Origin: Lachnospiraceae bacterium
Lineage (GTDB): Bacteria > Bacillota > Clostridia > Lachnospirales > Lachnospiraceae
Direction: 5' to 3'
Assembly: GCA_900771955.1 (NCBI GenBank)
Contig: CAAGPW010000263.1
Location: forward strand, 1-24,092
DNA: 24,092 nt
The notes beneath the pieces are model-generated. The model ran no database searches. It was not told the DNA's origin and saw only the letters and a program-made list of their open reading frames with translations. Position numbers and translations under genes: made by a program. Positions 1-7,525 of the stretch are shown in pieces. The number at the start of each line of letters is the position of its first letter. Positions within the stretch are counted from its first letter, which is position 1.

Positions 1-50
1 AATTTCAATAGTGAATCATCTACTGTATCATAAAATTTTACTTCCAACAT
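1..50 (-). CDS. NUDIX-like hydrolase, N-terminal fragment (runs off window)
   Basis: Only the first 16 codons lie in the window, beginning MLEVKFYDTVDDSLLK. The start is the ATG at 48-50 (minus strand), preceded by an AAGGAG ribosome site about 9 bases away. It begins just after the stop codon of the HD-domain gene, so the two are probably co-transcribed. The opening residues resemble the start of a group of small clostridial NUDIX proteins as I remember them. The NUDIX box itself is not visible, so the family call is tentative. Confidence 0.5.
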   Translation of the reverse strand, partial: MLEVKFYDTVDDSLLK

Positions 51-51
51 A

Positions 52-690
52 TCACTTTTCTCCTTCCCATTCTGCTAAAAATTCTACAAGGTACTCCTCC
101 ATAACAGCTTGTCTATGCTCAGCCATTTTCTTTGCAGACTCAGTATTTATCATATCTTTAAGCAGCAAGAGTTTTTCATAAAAGTGATTAATACTTGTAG
201 AATTATGGTTCTGATGATAATCTGCCTTATTCATATTAGTCATAGGTTTTATATCCGGATCATGTATTCTTCTTCCTTTACTACCGCCATATGCAAATGC
301 CCTTGCTATTCCAATCGCTCCCATTGCATCCAGCCTGTCTGCATCCTGTACGCATTTTCCCTCTATCGTGCTTGGCACAACAGAATCTATTCCTGCAAAT
401 GAAACTTCATCTATAATCTTACACACAGAAGCTATAACTTTATCATCCACGCCACTATTTTTCATAAATCCAACGGCATTTTCCTTAGTCTCGTGTGTTT
501 CCGGCGAAAGCTTAACATCATCTACATCGTGTAATAAGGCTGCTAACTGCACAATCAACATATCCGCGTTTTCTTGCTCTGCAATCTGTATAGCCAAACG
601 ATAAACCCTCATAGTATGATAATAGTCATGCCCACTACAATCATTCGCAAATATCTGTTTCAAATAATTTATGGCATTTAATATCACCAT
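52..690 (-). CDS. HD-domain phosphohydrolase (YedJ/YpgQ-like)
   Basis: About 212 residues with the metal-binding signature of HD phosphohydrolases: a first His in SGHDYYHTMRVYRLA, the HD doublet in AALLHDVDD, and a later Asp in DADRLDAMGAIGIARAFAYG. That last block is typical of the YedJ/YpgQ group; YpgQ-type members are reported to act on nucleotide substrates, so a cytoplasmic (d)NTP or nucleotide hydrolase is a reasonable inference. Two starts are possible: a GTG at 708 with an AGGAG site, and the ATG at 690 with a stronger GGAGGTGG site, which I chose. The gene is AT-rich like the rest of the element cargo and lies directly upstream of the NUDIX-like gene. The pair may be a small nucleotide-housekeeping cargo unit. 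The exact substrate cannot be read from sequence. Confidence 0.8.
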   Translation of the reverse strand: MVILNAINYLKQIFANDCSGHDYYHTMRVYRLAIQIAEQENADMLIVQLAALLHDVDDVKLSPETHETKENAVGFMKNSGVDDKVIASVCKIIDEVSFAGIDSVVPSTIEGKCVQDADRLDAMGAIGIARAFAYGGSKGRRIHDPDIKPMTNMNKADYHQNHNSTSINHFYEKLLLLKDMINTESAKKMAEHRQAVMEEYLVEFLAEWEGEK

Positions 691-737
691 ATCCACCTCC
701 AATACCACTATAACTCCTCTCTATCTAACAAATATTA

Positions 738-887
738 TTAAAAATAGTTCGTTTGTCCTTTCATAGATATTTTTCCATTCTCATAACCATATTCTACAAG
801 TTCTTTTTTGTATTTTAGAAAGGAATGGTCTATTGGTATTCCTGCAATATCTTGTACTTCCCCAAATGTTAATGTGAAGCTATTACA
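738..887 (-). pseudogene. C-terminal remnant of a small unrecognised protein
   Basis: The minus strand between the HD gene and the 873-residue gene stays open for about 49 codons and ends in a clear protein-like tail (FGEVQDIAGIPIDHS... ending ISMKGQTNYF). There is no start codon: an in-frame TAA lies just upstream at 888-890. The tail is strongly protein-like in composition, so I read it as the 3' remnant of a gene that lost its 5' part. The parent family was not identified. Confidence 0.5.
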
Positions 888-911
888 TTACTATTCCGCT
901 ATATAAAAATA

Positions 912-3533
912 TTATCCTCTTTTTCTACCAATGAAAATAGTTCCACATGGCTTTTCATTTACTTGTATAGATATTTTTGCAGTTACATTTATAACTTTGC
1001 GATTATTATAGAGGAATTCTCTAAGTTCTTCTTCATCAAAATCTATCGGAAGTCCATTCAAAATAGGATAGTAATATTTTCCTGTTTCCCTGTCATATTC
1101 CACATTTTCTTCTTTTATACTTGGAGAATGGATTGAGACATTAATATCATGTAAGCACACCTGTATAGAATTCCTTCTCAACGCAATACCATCTTGTAAA
1201 ACTGTTGTGTATATTGTCTCATAATCTTCTAAAAATCTTTTGTACTCAGCACTAATTCTATAATCTTTATTTTTCAAAATATATTGTGATCCAAGAAGCA
1301 AATGTAAATTATTTGCTGCTAAGTATTCCATAAATTCTTTATCATCAGTAAAATCGTCAAATCTCTTTTTAAATTCAACAACTCCCCTTTGATATAAAAA
1401 TCTTGCAATACCAAACAAGAACATTCCATCCATATGTGAATAATATCCATTCGTACTGTTTTTTGTTCCCATTGAGCTAGTATAATCAATTAAGTTTAAT
1501 AAATTAACATCTATGATTCCATTTTTTTCATCACTCTCAATTAGGATTGGAGCAAACTTTTCTTTTATGTTCTTAATAGTATCATCTTTAATTTTTTCAC
1601 ATATCTCTTCCTCATTTATTCTTGATTCATAGTTCTCTTGTGCTTCTTTTGCTAATCTGATGTGTCTTTCCTTTTGTTTTTTCTTAACCATTTTTTCAAG
1701 ATCGTCATACATCAAATCAACTTCTTTATCTATTTGTTCCTCAGATTTGTTACCTATAAATATCATTCTAAATAATTTACCAAGCATTCCTTTTGTTTTA
1801 TATTCATTTCCCTCTGAAACATATCTGAATGCTCGCATGTCATCAATATTCCTTTCCAGTAACTCTGGCAAGAAAAATTCATGAGACATAAATAGAATAA
1901 GAAACAAATAAAAATCTGATGTTACAGGTTCAATAATCATAGATTTTGCCGCCCCATATTGAGGAAACAACTCAAATCTATCTATTATCCTATACATTTG
2001 GTCAAGAATATCTAAATCCAACCATTCTGAGTTTTCTGACAACATATTAAGAAAATCCAAAAAAGCCCCCTTCACAGCTTTGTCATCCCAGATATTTAAT
2101 GCCGATTGCCTTATATCCGCTGGAACACAATCATCACTTTCTCTTACGGCTAAATAATAGATATAACATTGAACAACCAGGTATAATAGAGCCTGATATT
2201 TATTGTCTAATCTAACAGTGTTCCTCATTCCACTAAGATATAAGCCTGTCTTCACAATGTTTTCTTGTCCATTGGCTATCATTCCATAGCAATAGCAAAA
2301 GTAAGTATTAACTTTAGCTTTTAAAAAGTCTTCTGCTCTTTCTTCTGGAATGTTATAGGTAGAAAAAAGACTCCACCTATTTAATACGTTTGCCCAAACA
2401 CGCTGATTAATTATATTATTTTTATTATTCTGTTTTCCCAAATAATATCCTATATATTTTGCAAATGAATTTAATTCACTGATTTCACTTTGATAATTAT
2501 ATTTATATTTTTTATATCTTGTTTCGTCCTCTTTATCATAAACCTCTTTGTCTTTGTTGTATCTAAGCCATATCGCAGCTCTTAGTACTGAATCAGCTAA
2601 GTTATCAAACTTAAGTCTCTTTTCTACCTCTTCAACATTCATTTCATCAATACTTCGTATCAGTTCACTACAAATTTCTGTAAAAAGAGGAAACTCACTT
2701 TTGTATTGATTTAACAGCGGTCTTTTTTCTATAATACAATTATAAATAAAACTCCATAATATATCATATACTTCCTGCACAAATTCAAGACCTTTTTCCT
2801 TTAACGCTTTTTTCTCCGATCCCAAAAGGCAATATGATATGCTATAACATTGTTGTTCTATAGACGATAAAGCTTCGTCAGTTCTATAAGCCCATAACAC
2901 TGACATACACTTTTCAAAAATTTCAAGGAACTTTTCATAACTTTGTTTATCCTGTAAATCAACCACCTTTTTCCAATCCAAAACAAAATTCTGATATATG
3001 TTTAATTTTTTCTCATACTCTATATTGCTTTCTAACATATAATTGACATATGCTTCTATTTCTTGATTTTGTTTATTTCTTCCCTTAAAGGCAGAGTACA
3101 TCTCTAGTATTGATATCAATATTGCTATTAATGTCGCTATAAATAAATAAAAAACAATATTGTATAAACCCAGAGAATGGAATATCACGCCTGCTAAACA
3201 CAATCCCAATGAAACAACAATAAGTACTTTTTGCGTTAATTTCCATGGTTTTAGGTTCAAATAGAAATCACTTATAGATACTCCCATATAAGAATCAGAA
3301 ATATTACCTGTAATCAATGCAATAATTGTAAATATCAAAGTTCCGACTGTTGCCTGTATCTGTAAAATAGTCAATGAAAATGCTTCTATGTCATCAATCG
3401 GAATTAAAATATTACTTTCAACAAGAACATTCCAATCACAAATTGCTCCTATTATAATAAACATAATCATACAAGTTATACCTATTATTTCCCTTATCTT
3501 ATATGTTTTCTGTATCTTTTTCCATTCCTCCAT
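912..3533 (-). CDS. Large membrane-anchored protein of unknown function (873 aa)
   Basis: I do not recognise a family. The N-terminal 150 residues hold four hydrophobic segments (roughly 15-35, 55-76, 100-120 and 123-145). A polar, Lys/Glu- and aromatic-rich region of about 720 residues follows, which looks largely helical and is probably cytoplasmic. No nucleotide-binding, nuclease or protease motif was seen. The start ATG at 3533 has an AAGGA ribosome site. The gene is very AT-rich and sits in the cargo position of a mobilizable element, downstream of the mobilization genes. Architecture of this type (small TM anchor plus long helical sensor-like region) occurs in accessory and defence genes, but that role is only a guess. 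It appears intact. Confidence 0.75.
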   Translation of the reverse strand: MEEWKKIQKTYKIREIIGITCMIMFIIIGAICDWNVLVESNILIPIDDIEAFSLTILQIQATVGTLIFTIIALITGNISDSYMGVSISDFYLNLKPWKLTQKVLIVVSLGLCLAGVIFHSLGLYNIVFYLFIATLIAILISILEMYSAFKGRNKQNQEIEAYVNYMLESNIEYEKKLNIYQNFVLDWKKVVDLQDKQSYEKFLEIFEKCMSVLWAYRTDEALSSIEQQCYSISYCLLGSEKKALKEKGLEFVQEVYDILWSFIYNCIIEKRPLLNQYKSEFPLFTEICSELIRSIDEMNVEEVEKRLKFDNLADSVLRAAIWLRYNKDKEVYDKEDETRYKKYKYNYQSEISELNSFAKYIGYYLGKQNNKNNIINQRVWANVLNRWSLFSTYNIPEERAEDFLKAKVNTYFCYCYGMIANGQENIVKTGLYLSGMRNTVRLDNKYQALLYLVVQCYIYYLAVRESDDCVPADIRQSALNIWDDKAVKGAFLDFLNMLSENSEWLDLDILDQMYRIIDRFELFPQYGAAKSMIIEPVTSDFYLFLILFMSHEFFLPELLERNIDDMRAFRYVSEGNEYKTKGMLGKLFRMIFIGNKSEEQIDKEVDLMYDDLEKMVKKKQKERHIRLAKEAQENYESRINEEEICEKIKDDTIKNIKEKFAPILIESDEKNGIIDVNLLNLIDYTSSMGTKNSTNGYYSHMDGMFLFGIARFLYQRGVVEFKKRFDDFTDDKEFMEYLAANNLHLLLGSQYILKNKDYRISAEYKRFLEDYETIYTTVLQDGIALRRNSIQVCLHDINVSIHSPSIKEENVEYDRETGKYYYPILNGLPIDFDEEELREFLYNNRKVINVTAKISIQVNEKPCGTIFIGRKRG

Positions 3534-3613
3534 TAGTATTAATCCTTTCTTTTGTGATTGGTGTATTAATCCATAGCATTTTCATAATCTTGTCAATTTA
3601 AAATTAAATTTTC

Positions 3614-3679
3614 CTAAAAATACCTATAAAGCATATGCTGGTTGACATACAATAGTTCTGAAACTTCTCCGATGTTCAT
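3614..3679 (-). pseudogene. Truncated MerR-type N-terminus (21 codons)
   Basis: The ATG at 3677-3679 (minus) opens a reading frame MNIGEVSELLYVNQHMLYRY that ends after 21 codons. The spacing of I-G-E-V-S-x-L-L, V-x-x-H-x-L and the following aromatic residues matches the first helix-turn-helix of MerR regulators. The DNA-binding domain stops before the wing. The start overlaps the stop of a tiny upstream frame as ATGA. I read this as a decayed MerR-family gene left by an earlier cargo exchange. It could also be a translated microprotein. Confidence 0.4.
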
Positions 3680-3846
3680 CGCCTATAAACGCTCATATTC
3701 TTCCTTTGATTCATCATCAAACTCCACCTATTCTATGGTATCACAACACATATTCTTTTTTCAATAAACTCTCGCAATTTTTTGCGATTATTTCTCAAAT
3801 TATAACTTCCTATTGATCTCTTCCTAGACGTTCCAAAACAATTCAA

Positions 3847-3870
3847 GTGCTATAGCATCTACCATAGCAC
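3847..3870 (-). terminator. Possible terminator of the mobilization operon
   Basis: GTGCTAT at 3847-3853 pairs perfectly with ATAGCAC at 3864-3870 around a 10-base loop, 15 bases downstream of the relaxase stop. On the minus strand it is followed by TTGAATTGTTTTGG, only moderately U-rich, so termination may be inefficient. Confidence 0.35.
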
Positions 3871-3884
3871 CCAAATCATTATAC

Positions 3885-5909
3885 CTATCGGCTATTCCTA
3901 TTTCGCTCGACCTTCTTCTCCCGCATGCCAGCCTCATAAATACAGTCAAACACTTCATACCGCTTCTGCTGATCCATATCAACTCCCAGTCTGTCGATTA
4001 CCTTGTTAAACAGTTTGATCCCGGCAAAATACTCCATATCTCCGACCCCGAACACTTCAGATAACACATCTGCCGAATACCCTGCAATTCTGCCTGCATC
4101 AATTCCTAACAATTCCATTGTCTCTATTACCCGTTCTGCTCTCTCTCCGATAAATTCTTCTGCCTTCTGTTTCTCATAATAGTCTGTCAAAAGCTTAGCC
4201 TCCTCATAAACAGAATCAAAACATGTGTCCATACCAATCTTTTTAAAATAAGTCTGAACCATCTCAAATGCTGTATCTGTTCCCTTGTCATCAAACGAAT
4301 AACAACGGACTTTTTCAGCTACATTCATTCTCAGATAATCAGCCTTATCTGTTGGTAATCTCACTGTTTTGCCACACTCCCGAATATCATCATTCTGCAA
4401 GCTAAGTTCAACATTCTCAGACATCGCATCAGCATCTGCTTCTATAGCACATTCAATATCTGTAATAACAGTCTTTCCAACAGTTGCAACACCTGAAACA
4501 GTTGACTCTACAATCTCTCCAACATCTGGCACAATCTCTTCAGTGACCTCATCTGAAAGCAATTCTGATACATCCTCATCCTCCTGCATTCGATAAGGAT
4601 TCTCTGGCACTTCGTCTTTCTCAACATCCGCAATATCCTCCATATCTCCAACAGGTATCCGGAGTTCCAATTCAGCCTCCGTAAGACTTCCATCCCTCTC
4701 TAGGCACCGCTCCACCGCTTTCAGCTTCTTTCGATTATCCTTCTTTTGAAGCTTTATCTGTTCCAAACGTTCCCGATAATCATCCTCGGACGCTTCATAC
4801 AATTCCAAATCTTCCGCAGTCTTGCAATACCTTTTCTGTAAAGCCCTGTCCCTGTACATTTCCTTCTGTGCTTTGCACAGTTCCTCATCTACCTGTTGTA
4901 ATCGCAGCTTCAGGCGAAACAAATCTCCATATGACTTCACATCATACTTGACCACCACTAGATACTCTTCCTGAAGCTCATGCATTTTCCGTATCTGCTC
5001 ATACAAATAAGCAGATTTATAAGTAAACCTCTTTTTCTCAGCCAGCCGCAAACGATACATCCTTGCATAGCACTTTCTCTGGTATGGTGTTAGAACAAGT
5101 TTTCTTGCTGGAAGCAATGCTGTTGTTCGATTTACAGGAGCTGCAAGACTTGCGTCCCCATATCGAAACATAGCTTCCAGACTCTCCCTGCTCAAGTCCT
5201 CCGAAATGGTATCCAGTCTTTTAAACCGCTTCATCCCCGGAACCTTCACAGCGATATGCTTGCCCTGTTTTACTTCAAATCCCAGCTTCTCCAGAAGAAA
5301 TATAAAATGCTCCATATTTTCTGCACTGATGGCACAAAACAAGGCATCCTCCTTGATCCATTCGGGAAATGCCTGCTCACGCTCCCACTGTGGTCTTGCC
5401 ATATTCTTCGGTTCCTTGCTGTATTCAGCCGGAGTGATATGCAGTCCGTATTCTTCACAGAGCTTATTGGTTATGGGCTGGAATTTGTATTTCCAGTCAC
5501 CATCCCGGCACTGAAACTTGTATCCGGTCACCATATTTACACTGTTGATTACGATATGGGCATGAAGATGCTCCCTGTCTGTATGGACAGCCACGACCAC
5601 CTCATATTCTCCTGCAAATGCCTCCTCGGCAAACCGCATTGCAATATCATACATAATCTCCGGTGTACCCTCCCCAGGTTTTAATGATATGACAAAATGA
5701 TATCCCTGCCTTCCGCCGGTTTTGCCAAACATCTGCTTTGTCGCCTTCATCTGTCGGTAAGCCATCTCCGGCAGGCAGTTGATACCGCCTGCCAGATTTG
5801 CTTCCCCAAGCTTTTTCGGTTGTAAAATATAATTGATGGAATGCTCCAGATGAATGTCTATTCGGGCCTTGCCGCTTGCCTTCATATGCATCATCTTTGT
5901 TATTGCCAT
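3885..5909 (-). CDS. MOBP-type relaxase / mobilization nuclease
   Basis: Residues 1-130 form a relaxase domain of the PF03432 type. The HUH metal-binding motif reads H109-x-D-x-x-H114-x-H116-x-H118, followed by IVINSV. The N-terminal part carries a conserved-looking SINYILQPKKLG segment and the strand GYHFVISLKPGEG. The enzyme should nick the oriT strand and stay covalently attached as it leads the strand to a recipient. Residues about 290-450 are charged and probably coiled-coil; residues 450-674 are acidic and unassigned. The start overlaps the end of mobC by 10 bases, indicating translational coupling. At 674 residues it appears full length. No coupling protein or type IV secretion gene is visible, so the element probably uses another element's transfer channel or genes outside the window. 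Confidence 0.93.
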   Translation of the reverse strand: MAITKMMHMKASGKARIDIHLEHSINYILQPKKLGEANLAGGINCLPEMAYRQMKATKQMFGKTGGRQGYHFVISLKPGEGTPEIMYDIAMRFAEEAFAGEYEVVVAVHTDREHLHAHIVINSVNMVTGYKFQCRDGDWKYKFQPITNKLCEEYGLHITPAEYSKEPKNMARPQWEREQAFPEWIKEDALFCAISAENMEHFIFLLEKLGFEVKQGKHIAVKVPGMKRFKRLDTISEDLSRESLEAMFRYGDASLAAPVNRTTALLPARKLVLTPYQRKCYARMYRLRLAEKKRFTYKSAYLYEQIRKMHELQEEYLVVVKYDVKSYGDLFRLKLRLQQVDEELCKAQKEMYRDRALQKRYCKTAEDLELYEASEDDYRERLEQIKLQKKDNRKKLKAVERCLERDGSLTEAELELRIPVGDMEDIADVEKDEVPENPYRMQEDEDVSELLSDEVTEEIVPDVGEIVESTVSGVATVGKTVITDIECAIEADADAMSENVELSLQNDDIRECGKTVRLPTDKADYLRMNVAEKVRCYSFDDKGTDTAFEMVQTYFKKIGMDTCFDSVYEEAKLLTDYYEKQKAEEFIGERAERVIETMELLGIDAGRIAGYSADVLSEVFGVGDMEYFAGIKLFNKVIDRLGVDMDQQKRYEVFDCIYEAGMREKKVERNRNSR

Positions 5910-6247
5910 CTGTTCACCACCTCCTGTAATAAATCCTTTATCTGTTCAAGCAGATGATTTCCCGTCCGCATGGTGCTGTCAAAGACATAGCCACATCCGT
6001 TAGCAGTTCTTGTCATCTGGTTGTAATTGTTACAAAGACCGGAAATCTGACTGATTAGATGCCGTCTGTCATAAGCAAGCGTTGTATCTACTCTTCCACC
6101 ATGAGAAATTACATATCTTACATAATCCGACAATTTCATGTTGTTGGCTTTGGCATCATACTCTGCCTGCTCCCGTTCCTCATCCGACAAGCGGATGGTA
6201 AAATTCTTCCTTGGTTCTATCAATTGTCCTCTTCGTCCTATAAGCAA
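5900..6247 (-). CDS. mobC: MobC-like relaxosome accessory protein
   Basis: A small basic protein of about 115 residues with a ribbon-helix-helix-like N-terminal part (FTIRLSDEEREQAEYDAK, then LSDYVRYVIS). This matches MobC proteins that bind oriT and help the relaxase open the strand. It lies directly upstream of and overlaps the relaxase gene. The start is uncertain: the frame opens at a TTG (6247) with a poorly spaced AAGAAGGG, another TTG lies 7 codons further in, and the only nearby ATG (6279-6281) is in the +1 frame. Upstream of the TTG the same frame continues as a Lys/Arg-rich stretch (KKKKRKKG) before a stop, which may be part of the original protein. Confidence 0.85.
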   Translation of the reverse strand: MLIGRRGQLIEPRKNFTIRLSDEEREQAEYDAKANNMKLSDYVRYVISHGGRVDTTLAYDRRHLISQISGLCNNYNQMTRTANGCGYVFDSTMRTGNHLLEQIKDLLQEVVNRWQ

Positions 6248-6341
6248 TCCCTTCTTTCGTTTCTTTTTCTTTATCCGTCATTGGAAGTTCCCGTGAGGTA
6301 CTCTGTTTCCAAAACTTGTGCAGATAGAATTTGCCAGATAC

Positions 6342-6395
6342 GTAAAACGCAATGCGTTTTACAGAACCTGGTTAGGGGGAGCAAAATCCCCCTAA
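6342..6395. other. Candidate origin of transfer (two strong palindromes)
   Basis: GTAAAACGCA and its exact complement TGCGTTTTAC form a 21-bp palindrome at 6342-6362. Nine bases later TTAGGGGGA (6372-6380) and TCCCCCTAA (6387-6395) form a perfect 9-bp stem around GCAAAA. They lie about 100-150 bases upstream of mobC and the relaxase, the usual place for oriT in MOBP elements. No nic site was assigned. Confidence 0.6.
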
Positions 6396-6432
6396 GACCC
6401 TCTAAATATATGCCCCATTCGAGGCAATTATT

Positions 6433-6552
6433 TGTAATACCAGCTGTACTACTAGCTCCCATCTGTATTACTGTCGGTATTACCATAAAATAACCTGTAT
6501 CACACCCGGTATTACTTTTTATAACCTTTGTAATACCAGGTGTATTAACTTC
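6433..6552. repeat. Eight 12-bp iterons in four tandem pairs
   Basis: Copies start at 6433, 6445, 6464, 6476, 6496, 6508, 6529 and 6541, with consensus near TGTATTACCAGC and an almost palindromic GTAWTAC core. Pairs begin 31, 32 and 33 bases apart, about three helical turns, so all pairs would face one side of the helix. The array lies between the candidate oriT and the ParR-like gene. It looks like a centromere or relaxosome-accessory binding array. Confidence 0.8.
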
Positions 6553-6572
6553 TTATGACCTAATTGCTACAG

Positions 6573-7019
6573 TTAAGTCAAAAACGACATCGCATAATCC
6601 GCAATATCATCATCCAATATCTCCAAAGACTCTTCAGAAACTTTGGAAGTTTCTTCATTTTCTCCCAGTGTTGTCTGCGTTATCTCATGTGATATCAGAT
6701 TATCAGTCTGCATTACAGCCAGACCTTTCAATTGCTCCTCGACAATCAGCTTCACTGCATTAATAATCCGGTCTGCTTCTCCAGACATTGCATTCTGGAT
6801 TGCCTCTCTCTGGGCATTCAACTCACAAACAAGGCGCTTCTCACTGTCATCCTGCTTTATGCCCTGAACCACCCTTATCAACGCACTTTTTATAAACTTG
6901 CTCTTATCTCCAAAACAGGGTTCTATGGCATCTCCGGTCAAAAAACTCCAGATTTCCATATCTTCTTCCCTGTTCAGGTTCAGACGGAAGCTGACTGTCA
7001 CACTGTCACCACGTGCCAT
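6573..7019 (-). CDS. ParR-like / ribbon-helix-helix DNA-binding protein
   Basis: 148 residues from an ATG at 7017-7019 with a GGAAGGGAGG ribosome site. An upstream in-frame start at 7082 lacks one. The N-terminus reads as a beta strand (SVTVSFRLNL) followed by acidic residues and a helix, then KSKFIKSALIRVV, which recalls ParR/StbB-type ribbon-helix-helix partition proteins. The C-terminal third is acidic and ends IADYAMSFLT, where ParR proteins often carry their partner-binding tail. The eight-iteron array begins 21 bases after its stop codon and is an obvious binding-site candidate. No ParM-like ATPase is seen nearby, so it may instead be a relaxosome accessory protein. Family call by pattern only. 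Confidence 0.6.
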   Translation of the reverse strand: MARGDSVTVSFRLNLNREEDMEIWSFLTGDAIEPCFGDKSKFIKSALIRVVQGIKQDDSEKRLVCELNAQREAIQNAMSGEADRIINAVKLIVEEQLKGLAVMQTDNLISHEITQTTLGENEETSKVSEESLEILDDDIADYAMSFLT

Positions 7020-7069
7020 ACTGCCTCCCTTCCGGTTTCCAAGGTTCATACGCTTCAGATATCTTTTGA

Positions 7070-7098
7070 TTGCAGCAGCCAAATGCTTTTGCTATAAT
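7070..7098 (+). promoter_or_regulatory. Promoter for candidate antisense RNA
   Basis: TTGCAG at 7070-7075, a 17-base spacer, and a perfect TATAAT at 7093-7098 on the plus strand, where no plus-strand gene follows. Predicted start is near 7105. Confidence 0.6.
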
Positions 7099-7104
7099 GT
7101 ATTT

Positions 7105-7174
7105 GCGAGATACATAGCGAAGCTTTGGCTTTGCAACCAAGTCCTTTCCTAATCGGATTGGACTTTTTCTTTTG
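7105..7174 (+). ncRNA. Candidate small antisense RNA (about 70 nt)
   Basis: A consensus promoter is followed by two hairpins and a T-rich tail with no open frame between them. Hairpin one is GCGAAGC-TTTG-GCTTTGC (7117-7134, one G-U pair on this strand). Hairpin two is AGTCC-TT-TCC-TAATC-GGA-TT-GGACT (7140-7164), followed by TTTTCTTTTG. The RNA would be complementary to the message between the excisionase-like and ParR-like genes, including the excisionase stop codon. It resembles the counter-transcribed RNAs of plasmids in layout. No transcript evidence is available. Confidence 0.45.
7140..7174 (+). terminator. Rho-independent terminator (plus strand)
   Basis: Paired AGTCC...GGACT and TCC...GGA arms around TAATC, followed on the plus strand by TTTTCTTTT. 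On the minus strand the flank is not U-rich, so the plus strand is the likely working direction. It also covers the stop codon of the excisionase-like gene. Confidence 0.55.
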
Positions 7175-7427
7175 TCTGATAGTTGCTTTCCTCAGCCACC
7201 ATGCCGGCTTTCTGTGTCAGGTCATCACCCGGATTGTAGTAATCTGCATATCCGTAAATCTTCTGCTCAAAATATTTACGGGGGCATTTCCCGCGCATGG
7301 TGTAGAACCCTCGAGCATCCAGTTCGGCATTATATGCCTTAATAACTGCGTATGCCTTTGTCACACCTACTCCCAGAACCTGACTGACTTCCTTTGCATC
7401 AATAAATGCTTCCTTTGTAGTTATCAT
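7149..7427 (-). CDS. Small excisionase-like / helix-turn-helix protein
   Basis: 92 residues starting MITTKEAFIDAKEVSQVLGV at the ATG 7425-7427, which has a strong AAAGGAGG ribosome site. An upstream in-frame start at 7445 would overlap that site. The segment DAKEVSQVLGVGVTKAYAVIKAYNAEL fits the winged helix-turn-helix of Xis/MerR-like excisionases found next to integrases in Firmicutes elements. It has its own promoter (TTGACA/TATCAT) divergent from the XRE regulator. Its likely role is directionality of integration/excision or control of mobilization genes. It is the first gene of the leftward cluster that continues into the ParR-like, mobC and relaxase genes. Confidence 0.65.
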   Translation of the reverse strand: MITTKEAFIDAKEVSQVLGVGVTKAYAVIKAYNAELDARGFYTMRGKCPRKYFEQKIYGYADYYNPGDDLTQKAGMVAEESNYQTKEKVQSD

Positions 7428-7525
7428 ACGTCTCCTCCTTTCCATTAAATTTGCATTATAGATACGGATTTAAAGTCTTTTGATAAACCACACAAGTTTT
7501 AATCCGTATTTATAATTCGTGTTTT

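Larger units (their letters stand above)
3534..3884. other. Intergenic region between relaxase and cargo gene
   Basis: This AT-rich 351-base stretch has no intact gene. It contains a short MerR-like remnant (3614-3679, minus), a small CGCAA/TTGCG hairpin at 3773-3786, and a GTGCTAT/ATAGCAC hairpin at 3847-3870. A TTGACA box (minus, 3591-3596) lies upstream of the 873-residue gene, but no convincing -10 box stands at normal spacing. Confidence 0.5.

Noticed and set aside
1..30. Possible left attachment repeat (TCAATAGT shared with the guaA tail)
   Set aside because: Only 8 bases match, and the sequence lies inside the start of a NUDIX-like gene, so chance similarity is likely.
6271..6486. Minus frame of 71 codons across the palindromes and iterons
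   Set aside because: It reads through repeat and hairpin DNA, has no ribosome site and no protein-like pattern.
6433..6552. CRISPR array
   Set aside because: Units are 12 bases, tandem and degenerate with 7-9 base gaps; no spacers and no cas genes.
7125..7448. Plus frame of 107 codons opposite the excisionase-like gene
   Set aside because: No ribosome site; the small RNA terminator lies at its start and the minus frame has a strong site and promoter.
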